Of a stretch of 64,000 nt of DNA, positions 45,391-55,290 are shown in pieces. The position numbers and the translations under genes are program-made. The stretch is from Bolinopsis microptera (taxonomy: Eukaryota > Ctenophora > Tentaculata > Lobata > Bolinopsidae). The DNA lies in NCBI RefSeq assembly GCF_026151205.1, contig NC_087078.1, forward strand, positions 620,001 through 684,000, written 5' to 3'. Each line of letters begins with the position of its first letter. Position 1 is the stretch's first letter. Below the pieces are notes generated by a model. The model worked only from the letters and a program-made list of their open reading frames with translations. It had not been told where the DNA came from and did no database searches.

Positions 45391-46863
45391 TCATTTAAAA
45401 TAAGGACTATAAGTGGGGTCAGTGTCCTTAATTCGTTTTGATTTATTCGATATGTCCCCAGAATTTCCCTGATTAACAGCCCTTTTCAACCTAACTGATC
45501 TCCTTCTAATGACACTACCATCAAACTCCTCATCTTGCTCAAGTTTAATGTTGATATCATTACTGACAACCTCATAAGGTTCAATTTTAACTTTCCCTCC
45601 CTCTGTAATAACACTGTTCATGACTTCTTGTGGCTCAGTTTTAATTTTCACCTCTGCTTCCTCTCTTTTTGCGTTAGCCCCCTCGGTGGTCTCACTCTTA
45701 TCTAAAGGCTCAGATTTAACTTTCTTTGATCTGGGAGTATTTTTGGGCTTCGTTTCTTTATCAAAATATTCACTTTCAGTTTTCACATCCACCCCCTCTG
45801 ATTGGATGCCGTTTTCAGAAGGATAACATTCAATATTCTTTGATCTACAACTTCGTCTAGGCTTTGTTTCTTTATCAAAATATTCACTTTCAGTTTTCTC
45901 TAATGGCTCAGATTTAACTTTCCTTGATCTGCTGTTACGTTTGGGCTTGGTATCTTCCTCCAAACTATCATTTTCCTCAGATTTAACTGGCTTGACAGTA
46001 TGTCTGCTGTGTTTCCCTTTCCCAAACTTCAAGCTGTGCCACATAGTCCTCCCCTTCTTATCTACACTGTTCCCCATTCCATTTACCATGTAACACTGCA
46101 GCCACGCCTCAAACACACCGTGGTCCCCGTATATACCCTCCGGGTCATAAGGCTTACCGGACCCCTTCAAGTTTATCACCTCCCAGCAAACATCATGACA
46201 CATTCTCAGGAGGTCCGGGTTGTTGTCACACGAAACTTCCGGCAGATTCTCAAGAACTGATCTAGCTGAACAATAAGGGTCTATGTCTAGACGGTAAAGG
46301 ATTTCAGCTCTGAGGTAGTTACCAATGCTGCTAAAATACCGCTGGTCCAACATGACCTCACATATTGGCTTATCAAACACTGGTTTATCAAGCAGTGATA
46401 ACAAATATTTCCGGAACAGTTGGTATTCAGTTATAATGCTAGGGCCACGCTTTGTTTGGGGAGACCACTCGTCAGTCAGTATCCACCTTCCAAAGTGACG
46501 AGTATCAACAAAAGAGAATGTTTGATCATCTGTTGTATCAAACATTAACAGCGAGTGTTTCCTAGTCTCCCCTGTCTTTGTCATGGCAAATCTACCGGCC
46601 ATGCCAAAAGTCAGAAGAATGTTTAAAGTTTCCGGAAAAAACTTATCATTTTTAACCTCATCCTTCAGAGATAACTCTGTGAAAGTAATCCTGATTTCCT
46701 TACCTCGTGCCTCCCCAGCAAGAGAGAAACTTGGTTTAGTCCATGGAATAAGAGGGTGTTTGTGACTTGGCTCCTTGAGAGGGCGGACCTTCTTAAAGAT
46801 GTGTTGGGAGGCAATGTGGTTGAGAAAGGTAGCTGCTTTGTAGAGTTCAGGACCTTCGGGCAT
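45391..46863 (-). CDS. NEIL1: NEIL1-type endonuclease VIII-like DNA glycosylase
   Basis: 490 aa from ATG 46861-46863; the longer frame upstream lacks the required MPEGPEL start. Family role: removes oxidised pyrimidines in base excision repair and cleaves the abasic strand, with Pro2 as nucleophile and Glu3 as acid. Seen: MPEGPELY N-terminus, SLAGEARGKEIRITF, FGMAGRFAMT, SFVDTRHFGRW, RGPSIITEYQLFR, ICEVMLDQRYFSSIGNYLRA, EILYRLDIDPYCSARSVL, and a zincless-finger-like GRTMWHSLKFG. The C-terminal third is a basic, disordered tail with VKSEPLEK, VKSEPLDK, VKIKTEPQE, VKIEPYE and IKLEQDEE, many fitting the SUMO consensus, and ESEYFDKETKP twice. One exon. It is the intact copy of a triplicated locus. 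Confidence 0.93.
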   Translation of the reverse strand: MPEGPELYKAATFLNHIASQHIFKKVRPLKEPSHKHPLIPWTKPSFSLAGEARGKEIRITFTELSLKDEVKNDKFFPETLNILLTFGMAGRFAMTKTGETRKHSLLMFDTTDDQTFSFVDTRHFGRWILTDEWSPQTKRGPSIITEYQLFRKYLLSLLDKPVFDKPICEVMLDQRYFSSIGNYLRAEILYRLDIDPYCSARSVLENLPEVSCDNNPDLLRMCHDVCWEVINLKGSGKPYDPEGIYGDHGVFEAWLQCYMVNGMGNSVDKKGRTMWHSLKFGKGKHSRHTVKPVKSEENDSLEEDTKPKRNSRSRKVKSEPLEKTESEYFDKETKPRRSCRSKNIECYPSENGIQSEGVDVKTESEYFDKETKPKNTPRSKKVKSEPLDKSETTEGANAKREEAEVKIKTEPQEVMNSVITEGGKVKIEPYEVVSNDINIKLEQDEEFDGSVIRRRSVRLKRAVNQGNSGDISNKSKRIKDTDPTYSPYFK

Positions 46864-47425
46864 TGTGCCAGGACATGAACTGAATGGTAGATTCAGTGAG
46901 TGAAATATTGTGTACAAGTTGAAATCAAGTGCTTCAGGTTATTTATTAACATCATCTACAGAATGTCATAAGTCTAGTGGTGATTTCAATTATCAAATAC
47001 TGAATTATATGGAATTGTTAACGGAATAAAGCTACAAAAACAAGTAACCTAAAATAAGTAACATGATCAATTGATAACTTTGTGAGTCATTAATATTATT
47101 GAAATGATATAATGATGATTACATCATGTAGTAATGGATACAGCAACCAATTACTGGTATAAATAGATATATGCTTTTAAACTTTTGAAAGATCACCCAA
47201 ATTTGATCAAGAGAATAAATTTAAATTTAAATAACATTCAAGCACATTGCACAAGCAAGCAAAATTGTATCATAAGATGTTCATTAGAAATGGAACTGTC
47301 ATTTGATTTCGAAATTGAACAATTAGATATGATGTATATTGAAGGTCATATCTTGCTGTGACTAACCACTGTTAGTCATAGAGCACCGAGCACCGTATTT
47401 TGAGAGACATTTTCGTTTTATAATA
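46864..47425. other. upstream flank of NEIL1, repeated in the block copies
   Basis: This sequence (AAATCAAGTGCTTCAGGT onward to GAGAGACATTTTCGTTTTAT) recurs at about 51765-52274 and 54460-55145. No ORF is seen; it contains the presumed promoter. Confidence 0.7.
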
Positions 47426-48719
47426 AATAAATAAATAAATAAATTCTAACATTTATTACACGCTTCGACATTAAAATATACCCAACAAAGATGTACATTA
47501 AAGTCATTCAAGCGAGACTTAGTGTTGAAATAGCAAGATTATGGACTTTTTAAACAGTTCAGATTTTATGAACAAATATTTGTATGAAGTTACCAATGCA
47601 CTTTCATATCAGTTCAGACATTATGGACAAATATTAGAAATATTATCAAAAGCTAGTTGGAAATAAAACGTCTTAAGGGCATTTTTAAAACATTCTACAG
47701 ATGATAATGATCTCACTGAGTAGGGTAGTTCATTCCAAATTTTTGGTCCACAAAACATAAATGCAGCATCTGTTCGTCTGAAATGAGGAGCAGGAGGAAC
47801 TTTCAACAAATAAAAGTCATCATCTAGTCTGGAACTTTGTCTTCGTACTTCCCTTAGATTGACGTGTCCTTGTAAGTACTGAGGGGCTATGTTATTAAGA
47901 CACTTGAAGACCAGAAGTGATATTTTGAACTTAATTCTGAACCGAACAGGCAGAAAGTGGAGCTTTTTGAGGTAAGGCATGATAGGTTCACGTATCTTTT
48001 TTCCGTAAAGACCAAAGATAAATCTAGCAGCATTGTTCTGTATCTTTTGTAGCTTATGAAGATTCTTTTCTGTTAGTCCATAATAGACTGAGTTGCAGTA
48101 GTCTATGAAACAGAGGATATTGGAGTGAACTAGCTGAACTTTTAGGTCATGGGAAAGCTTCGAACCGATTCTTGCTAAGTCCCTTTGATTCAAATAACAT
48201 ACTTTGGAGACAGCATTTATTTGAGAGTCCAGATTCATTTGGTGATCGAAAAGGAATCCCAGGTTCTTGGCCTTGCTAACAGGGCAGATTGAGAGGTCTC
48301 CTAAATCCATTGTCTGGATTGGGCTGACATATGGTCCTATATCAATGAACTCTGTTTTTTCATCATTCAGTTTTAGGAAGTTAACTGTCATCCATTGCTT
48401 TATCTCCAGAAAGCAATTTTTCACAGCTGTTAAATCAGGATTAGAACTGTGAACATCAAAAGTAAAGTACACCTGTGTGTCATCTGCATACAAATGTATC
48501 GAGAAACCATATTTTGTGACAATTTCTTCAAGATCTCTGGTATACAATATGAACAGTAGTGGTCCTAAAATGGATCCTTGAGGTACACCAATATCCAGAT
48601 AGCCTTCAGAAGATGTGGCTTTTTTTACTTTAACCTTGAATGTGCGATTATTAAGGTAACATTGTAACCAGCTGAGCGCTAGTTCTGTAATACCATACGC
48701 ATTCTTGAGTTTCGTAAGT
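47426..48719 (-). mobile_element. 5'-truncated non-LTR retrotransposon inserted in the first block
   Basis: RT frame from about 48718 to 47621: ELALSWLQCYLNNRTFKVKV, GVPQGSILGPLLFILYTRDL, SIHLYADDTQVYF (catalytic YADD), WMTVNFLKLNDEKTEFI, YCNSVYYGLTEKNLHKLQKI and GPKIWNELPYSVRSLSSVEC, typical of jockey/CR1-like LINEs. It lies minus-sense and ends in an ATTT repeat tail (AAATAAATAAAT at about 47425-47443 on plus). Comparison with the other two blocks, which have the uninterrupted site, gives its limits. The N-terminal half of the ORF is missing. Confidence 0.87.
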
Positions 48720-48828
48720 ATACATTTTGAGACAAGTTTTATAAAACACCCCCCCCCCCCCCCCCCCCCCCCTTAAGATTTGATGCCTAATATGAGAACT
48801 AACATGGGTTTTCATCTGAATAAGATCT

Positions 48829-48981
48829 CTAATGATGAGTTTTTTTATGAGTTTGGAAAGAGTCTATACAAGTAGCAGCACAGTCACAGTCTACACATTT
48901 AAATGGTTTTTCACCGGTATGTGTACTTTGATGGATCGTAAGATTTGATTTCCTAGCAGTAGCATAGTCACAATCTAAACA
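48829..48981 (-). pseudogene. two C-terminal zinc fingers cut off from ZNF-A
   Basis: In frame after the stop at 48982-48984 the reading frame continues with CLDCDYATARKSNLTIHQ and ending THKKTHH then TAG at 48829-48831, matching the C-terminus of ZNF-C. The C of the interrupted finger directly follows the nonsense codon. Confidence 0.8.
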
Positions 48982-49938
48982 TTAAAAAGGTTTGTCACTG
49001 GTATGTTTCCTTTGATGGGTTCTAAGCGATGATTTTGAAGTAGTAGCATAGTCACAATCTAAACATTTAAATGGTTTGTCACCAGTATGTTTCCTTTGAT
49101 GGATGATGAGATCTGATTTCCTAGCAGCAGCATAGTCACAATCTAAACATTTGAACGGTTTGTTTGCAGAATGTGTATTTTGATGCATGGTCAGAGATGA
49201 TTTCCTAGCAGTAGCATAGTCACAATCTACACATTTGAATGGTTTGTCACCAGTATGTGTACGTTGATGCATGGTCAGAGATGATTTCTTGGCAGTAGCA
49301 TAGTCACAATCTACACATTTGAACGGTTTATCACCGGTATGTTTCCTTTGGTGGATGGTAAGATTTGATTTCCATGCAGCAGCATAGTCACAATCTAAAC
49401 ATTTAAATGGTTTGTCACCAGTATGTTTCCTTTGGTGGGTGGTAAGATTTGATTCTATATTAGTGGCATAAAAGCAAACTGTGCATTTGTATCTCTTAAC
49501 ATTAGTTGGGGGTTTCTGACACTCAAGAGAGTCACCAGGAACATTTTCACAAGGTGCCCATTCCTCTTTATCAGATATCTGCTGAGTTAACTGTGTACTG
49601 TCTGGATGATCAGTATTATTGGGTGGTGGTTGATATGTTCTCTCTTGTATTTTTACTGGATTATAGTTGTTTTCATCATGCTGCTTTATATCGAGTGACG
49701 AACAAGCTTCCTCCTTTATGTTCTCCAAAAAATACCCTTCATATTGAGGATACAGAAAGCCCCCTATGTTACCTTGTAACTCTTCTTCCTCAGTCTTTAT
49801 CTCTGTTTTTATCTCAGTCTTTATTTCTGTTTTTATCTCTGTTTTTATCTCTGTTTTTATCTCTGTTTTTATCTCAGTTTTTATCTCTGTTTTGATGTGG
49901 TTACCTTGTTGAACAGATTCCCTATCAGCACAGTCCAT
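48982..49938 (-). CDS. C2H2 zinc-finger protein ZNF-A, truncated by a nonsense codon
   Basis: 318 aa from the ATG at 49936-49938 (MDCADRESVQQ), the start shared by all three copies. N-terminus: nine back-to-back IKTE tetrapeptides, then EEEELQG, FLYPQYEGYFLENIKEE and a linker. Six C2H2 fingers follow with HTGDKPFKC linkers (FKCLDCDYAAARKSDLIIHQ type). Such proteins bind DNA in the nucleus; the IKTE units fit the SUMO acceptor consensus. After KPF the usual Lys codon AAA is TAA, removing two fingers. The gene heads toward NEIL1 on the same strand. Confidence 0.85.
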   Translation of the reverse strand: MDCADRESVQQGNHIKTEIKTEIKTEIKTEIKTEIKTEIKTEIKTEIKTEEEELQGNIGGFLYPQYEGYFLENIKEEACSSLDIKQHDENNYNPVKIQERTYQPPPNNTDHPDSTQLTQQISDKEEWAPCENVPGDSLECQKPPTNVKRYKCTVCFYATNIESNLTTHQRKHTGDKPFKCLDCDYAAAWKSNLTIHQRKHTGDKPFKCVDCDYATAKKSSLTMHQRTHTGDKPFKCVDCDYATARKSSLTMHQNTHSANKPFKCLDCDYAAARKSDLIIHQRKHTGDKPFKCLDCDYATTSKSSLRTHQRKHTSDKPF

Positions 49939-51077
49939 ATCGCTGGTATCTTTCTTTATTCTTTCACACAACTCTTTACTCTTATGTCATAAACCTAGAA
50001 TTAGTTCAAATGTTAGCAATCTGTATCCAGAAAAGAGGGAGGATTATGAAATTATGATGCCTTCAAGGTAAACTAAAACGGTACATTTTTATAATGAGAC
50101 AAACAATTATTGATAAACTTCTGATGTCAAATATAACAAACAATAGATATAATATAATAATAGCTTGGCTATTGAGTGCTGAGCGCGATAATTCCCGACA
50201 GCTTGCTGGAGGGAACGCGCGGGCACGAAATTGCCAAGCTTTTATGTATAATAATATTTTCCGGTTCCGATTGGAAGGGGTGTAATCCGATACGTGCGCA
50301 TGACACAATATAGTGTCTAATATATAGAACGCCAGTGTTATTTGTTTTAATACTTGCCGCCAGCCAGTCTGAGTCTATGCTGATAATACCTTGGCTTCTC
50401 TTGCGGGAAAAATGTGCAAATTATCAGCTCTCGGCGTCCGAGACTTTTAGTGGATATAATTCCCGGAAGGTATTATAACTGTCAATAATTTCAGTATGAA
50501 GTAAGCAATAAGCATTCTATCATATAACATTCAAAATGTTAGCAGGTATCTTTAACTTAGCTAATCTCGTTTCAATAATAAAACATTTAAAAATTCAATT
50601 CTAGTTCTAGTTTGATATTATTCAAATTCTGGCTAGCAGCTTCTGTACAAACCGGCTCAATTTTCAAATTCATTTCACAAGTAAATACTTGAACTCAAAA
50701 AAATCAAAAATAGTGACTATTTCTAAAATGTTGAATAAAGTGTTTTATAATTGCTGTTTATGGGTCCTTCACATATTATGTAATTAATATTTTCCCAATT
50801 TTTAACCCCCTCCCCCATTCATAATCAACTGTAATCAAGACCCACCCCCTCCCCCCTCCTGAAGCAATATTACGAAATCTTGGCCTGACCCCCCCCCTCC
50901 CCTTTTGAAATTTTTTTCCCCTAGAAAACACCTTTCTCTTCGTTTCATGCTACCCTGATCATGCTATCATGATGAGCCGAAACCATTGTTATGATATCCG
51001 ACCAAGCAGCTTTCAAACTACCTACTTCTAGTAGGAACCCGTCTAACCCTAAATGGAATTGAATCTGAATTCCGAAG
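49939..51077. other. upstream flank of ZNF-A with an insertion and a MITE relic
   Basis: Relative to the ZNF-B flank, about 327 bp (50151-50477; GC-richer core with GAGGGAACGCGCGGGCACG) are inserted between AATAGATATA and ACTGTC. From 50761 a one-ended copy of the GGGTCGTTCACATATTATGT MITE runs into the second NEIL1 copy at about 51078, a duplication breakpoint. Confidence 0.7.
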
Positions 51078-51707
51078 GGTTGTTGTTACACGAAACTTCT
51101 GGCAGATTCTCAAGAACTGATCTAGCTGAAAAATAGGGGTCTATGTCTAGACGGTAAAGGATTTCAGCTCTGAGGTGAAATACCGCTGATTCAACATTAC
51201 CTCACATATTGGCTTATCAAATACTGGTTTATCAAGCAGTGATAACAAATATTTCCGGAACAGTTGGTATTCAGTTATAATGCTAGGGCCACGCTTTGTT
51301 TGGGGAGACCACTCGTCAGTCAGTATCCACCTTCCAAAGTGACGAGTATCAACAAAAGAGAATGTTTGATCATCTGTTGTATCAAACATTAACAGCGAGT
51401 GTTTCCTAGTCTCCCCTGTCTTTGTCATGGCAAATCTACCGGCCATGCCAAAAGTCAGAAGAATGTTTAAAGTTTCCGGAAAAAACTTATCATTTTTAAC
51501 CTCATCCTTCAGAGATAACTCTGTGAAAGTAATCCTGATTTCCTTACCTCGTGCCTCCCCAGCAAGAGAGAAACTTGGTTTAGTCCATGGAATAAGAGGG
51601 TGTTTGTGACTTGGCTCCTTGAGAGGGCGGACCTTCTTAAAGATGTGTTGGGAGGCAATGTGGTTGAGAAAGGTAGCTGCTTTGTAGAGTTCAGGACCTT
51701 CGGGCAT
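51078..51707 (-). pseudogene. NEIL1 partial copy 2 (pseudogene)
   Basis: Nearly identical to NEIL1 codons 1 to about 220. A 16-bp deletion at the SSIGNYLRAE codons shifts the frame, so the reading ends at 51147 (LNQRYFTSELKSFTV). Homology then stops at 51078, with the rest of the gene missing. The catalytic N-terminus MPEGPEL is kept but the helix-two-turn-helix is destroyed. Confidence 0.92.
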
Positions 51708-52310
51708 TGTGCCAGGACATGAACTGAATGGTAGATTCAGTGAGTGAAATATTGAGTACAAGTTGAAATCAAGTGCTTCAGGTAATTTATTAACATCATC
51801 AACAGAATGTCATAAGTCTAGTGGTGATTTCAATTATCAAATACTGAGTTACGTATATGAAATTGTTAACGGAATAAAGCTACAAAAACAGGTAACCTTT
51901 AAAAATAAGGAACATCATCAATAGATAAATTTGTGGGTCATTAATATTATTGAAATAATATAATGATGATTATATCATGTAGTAATAGATACGTCAACCA
52001 ATTAACGGTATAAATAGATATATGTTTTTAAACTTTTGAAATATCACCCAAATTTGATCAAAAGAATAAATTTAAATTTAAATAATATTCAAGCACAAGC
52101 AAGCAAACATAAAAATTATAGCATACGATGTTCATTAGAAATGGAACTATCATTTGATTTCGAAGTTGAACAATTAGATATTATGTATATTGAAGGTCAT
52201 ATCTTGCTGTGACTAACCACTGTTAGTCATAGAGCACCGAGCACCGTATTTTGAGAGACATTTTCGTTTTATAATAGTGAACATTTTGAGACAATTTTTA
52301 TGAAGATCCC

Positions 52311-52477
52311 CCCCCCCACACATTTGAATGGTTGGTCGCCAGTATGTTTCCTTTGGTGGATCGTAAGATTTGGTTTCTTAGCAGTAACATAGTCACAATC
52401 TGAACATTTGAAAGGTTTGTCGCCAGTATGTGTACGTTGATGCATGGTCAGAGATGATTTCTGAGCAGCAGCATAGC
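52311..52477 (-). pseudogene. zinc-finger remnant downstream of ZNF-B
   Basis: After the frameshift at the ZNF-B stop, further finger sequence (HQRTHTGDKPFKCSDCDYVT in a shifted frame) runs to 52311 and breaks off in a poly-C tract, so the 3' end of this copy is deleted. Confidence 0.8.
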
Positions 52478-53776
52478 TTAGTCACAATCTACACATTTGA
52501 ATGGTTTGTAACCAGTATGTTTCCTTTGGTGGATCGTAAGATTTGGTTTCTTAGCAGTAGCATAGTCACAATTTAAACATTTAAATGGTTTGTCACCAGT
52601 ATGTTTCCTTTGGTGGGTGACGAGATCTGATTTCTGAGCTGTAGCATAGTCACAATCTGAACATTTGAACGGTTTGTCACCAGTATGTGAACATTGATGG
52701 ATAGTAAGATTTGATTTCCTATCAGTAGCATAGTCACAATTTAAACATTTAAATGGTTTGTCACCAGTATGTTTCCTTTGGTGGATGATGAGATTTGATT
52801 TCTTGGCAGTAACATAGTCACAATCTAAACATTTAAATGGTTTATCACCGGTATGTTTCCTTTGGTGGGTTTTAAGAGATGATTTTGAAGTAGTAGAATA
52901 GTCACAATCTGAACATTTGAACGGTTTGTCGCCAGTATGTGAACATTGATGGATAGTAAGATTTGATTTCCTAGCAGTAGCATAGTCACAATCTAAACAT
53001 TTGAATGGTTTGTCGCCAGTATGTTTCCTTTGGTGGATGATGAGTTCTGATTTCCTAGCAGCAGCATAGTCACAATCTAAACATTTAAATGGTTTGTCAC
53101 CAGTATGTTTCCTTTGGTGGATGATGAGATCTGATTTCCTAGCAGTAGCATATTCACAATCTAAACATTTAAATGGTTTGTCACCAGTATGTTTCCTTTG
53201 GTGGATGATTAGAGCTGATTTCTGCGCAGCAGCATAGTCACATTCTAAACATTTGAATGGTTTGTCACCAGTATGTTTCCTTTGGTGGGTGGTAAGATTT
53301 GCTTTTATATTAGTAGCATAAACGCAAACTGTGCATTTGAATCTCTTAACATTAGTTGGGGGTTTCTGACACTCAAGAGAGGTAACAAGAACATTGGCAC
53401 AAGGTGCCCATTCCTCTTTATCAGATATCTGCTGAGTTAACCGTGCAGTGTCTGGATGATCAGTATTGTTGGGTGGTGGTTGATATGTTCTCTCTTGTAT
53501 TTTTACTGGATTATAATTGTTTTCATCATGCTGCTTTATATCGAGCGACGAACAAGGTTCCTCCTTTATGTGCTCTAAAAAATACCCTTCATATTGAGGA
53601 TACAGAAAGCCCCCTATGTAACCTTGTAACTCTTCTTCCTCAGTCTTTGTCTCTGTTTTTATCTCTGTTTTTATCTCAGTCTTAATCTCTGTTTTTATCT
53701 CTGTTTTTATCTCTGTTTTTAACTCTGTTTTGATGTGGTTACCTTGTTGAACTGATTCCCTATCAGCACTGTCCAT
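52478..53776 (-). CDS. C2H2 zinc-finger protein ZNF-B, C-terminally disrupted
   Basis: 432 aa from the shared start MDSADRESVQQ (ATG 53774-53776); in this copy an upstream in-frame ATG at 53819-53821 would add 15 residues. It has eight KTE tetrapeptides (IKTE with one LKTE and one TKTE), the EEEELQG-FLYPQYEGYF linker, then ten C2H2 fingers. Before finger 11 a 5-bp insertion (CTTAG on plus near 52474) breaks the frame at FKCVDCD and creates the stop. Contact residues differ between fingers and from the ZNF-A and ZNF-C arrays. Confidence 0.85.
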   Translation of the reverse strand: MDSADRESVQQGNHIKTELKTEIKTEIKTEIKTEIKTEIKTETKTEEEELQGYIGGFLYPQYEGYFLEHIKEEPCSSLDIKQHDENNYNPVKIQERTYQPPPNNTDHPDTARLTQQISDKEEWAPCANVLVTSLECQKPPTNVKRFKCTVCVYATNIKANLTTHQRKHTGDKPFKCLECDYAAAQKSALIIHQRKHTGDKPFKCLDCEYATARKSDLIIHQRKHTGDKPFKCLDCDYAAARKSELIIHQRKHTGDKPFKCLDCDYATARKSNLTIHQCSHTGDKPFKCSDCDYSTTSKSSLKTHQRKHTGDKPFKCLDCDYVTAKKSNLIIHQRKHTGDKPFKCLNCDYATDRKSNLTIHQCSHTGDKPFKCSDCDYATAQKSDLVTHQRKHTGDKPFKCLNCDYATAKKPNLTIHQRKHTGYKPFKCVDCD

Positions 53777-54282
53777 ATCGCTGGTATCTTTCTTTATTCT
53801 TTTACACAACTCTAATGTCATAACCCTAGAATTAGTTCAAATGTTAGCAATCTATATCCCGAAAATAGGGAGGATTGTGATGCTATTTAAAGTAGACTAA
53901 AACGGTACATTTTTAAAATGAGACAAACCATTATAATTATTATTACTGATAAACTTCTGATGTCAAATATAACAAACAATAGATATAACTGTCGATAATT
54001 TCAGTATGAAATAATCATTCTATCATATCATAACATTCAAAATGTTAGTAGGTATCTTAAACTTGGCTAATCTTGTTTCAATAATATATAGAACCTTTAA
54101 AAATTCACTTGATGTTCTAGTTCTAGTTTGATATTATTTAAATTCTAGCAACCAGCTTAACTGATTTAATTTTCTTTAGATCATTTTTTATTCTGACGAA
54201 CAAGTTGGCAGAAGAAAAAAAATACTTTCCCAAAAAAATCAAAAATAAGGACTATTTCTAAAATTTTAAATAACGTGTTTCA

Positions 54283-54402
54283 TAATTGCTAACCTCATCT
54301 TTCAGATAACTTGGCTCCTTGAGAGGGCGAACCTTCTGAAAGATGTGTTGGGAGGCAATGTGGTTAAGAAAGGTAGCTGCTTTGTTCAGGACCTTCGGGC
54401 AT
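54283..54402 (-). pseudogene. NEIL1 partial copy 3 (short pseudogene)
   Basis: The first codons of NEIL1 (MPEGPEQ-like start, AATFLNHIASQHIF, LKEPS) survive. A 5-bp deletion lies after codon 6, about 100 bp are missing after the LKEPS codons, and homology ends at 54283 against the ZNF-B flank. Its own upstream flank (54403-54912) matches that of NEIL1. Confidence 0.88.
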
Positions 54403-54916
54403 TGTGCCAGGACATGATCTGAATGGTAGATTCAGAGAGTGAAATATTGAGAACAAGTTGAAATCAAGTGCTTCAGGTAATTTATTAACATCATCAACAG
54501 AATGTCATAAGTCTAGTGGTGATTTCAATTATCAAATACTGAGTTACGTATATGAAATTGTTCACGGAATAAAGCTACAAAAACAAGTAACCTTTAAGTA
54601 ACATGATTAATAGATAACTTTGTGGGTCATTAATATTATTGAAATAATATAATGATGATTATATCATGTAGCTGTAATAGATACGTCAACCAATTAACAT
54701 ATAAATAGATATATGTTTTTAAACTTTGAAAGATCAGGTCCAAATTTGATCAAGAGGATAAATTAAATTTAAATAATATTCAAGCACAAGCAAGCAAACA
54801 TAGAAATTGTAGCATACGATGTTCATTAGAAATGGAACTATCATTTGATTTCAAAGTTGAACAATTATATATTATGAATATTAAAGGTCATATATTTCTG
54901 TGACTAACTACTGTTA

Positions 54917-55106
54917 GGGGTTGTTCGCATATTATGTAATCAGCTGAGGGGGGGGGGGGTTTCCGAATGATTACGCTAGTGTAATTTTGACACAATAGCT
55001 AAAAACTGATTAAAAACTGATTAAAAACTGATTACGGGGGGGGGGGGGGGGGGGGGGGGGGTAAAAATGTTCCAAAAAAATGATTATGTAATATGTGAAC
55101 GACCCC
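54917..55106. mobile_element. 190-bp MITE with TTA target duplication
   Basis: Terminal inverted repeats GGGGTTGTTCGCATATTATG and GGGGTCGTTCACATATTACA (second read from the other end). TTA flanks both ends (54914-54916, 55107-55109), and the two sister blocks have one uninterrupted CTGTTAGTCATA. The interior has two long G runs. Confidence 0.9.
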
Positions 55107-55194
55107 TTAGTCATACAGCACTGTACATTGAGAGACATTTTCGTTTTAAAATAGTGTACATTTTGAGACAAGTTTTATGAAGACCCCCCCCCCC

Positions 55195-55228
<34 letters not shown>

Positions 55229-55290
55229 TTAAGATTTGATGCCTATCAATAATATAAGAACTATCATGGGTTTTCATCTGAATAAGATCT

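Noticed and set aside
49506-49895. 129-codon plus frame with LSLFLSLFLS repeats, and its equivalents at 53404 and 56136
   Set aside because: Antisense of the IKTE-coding repeat and linker of the zinc-finger genes.
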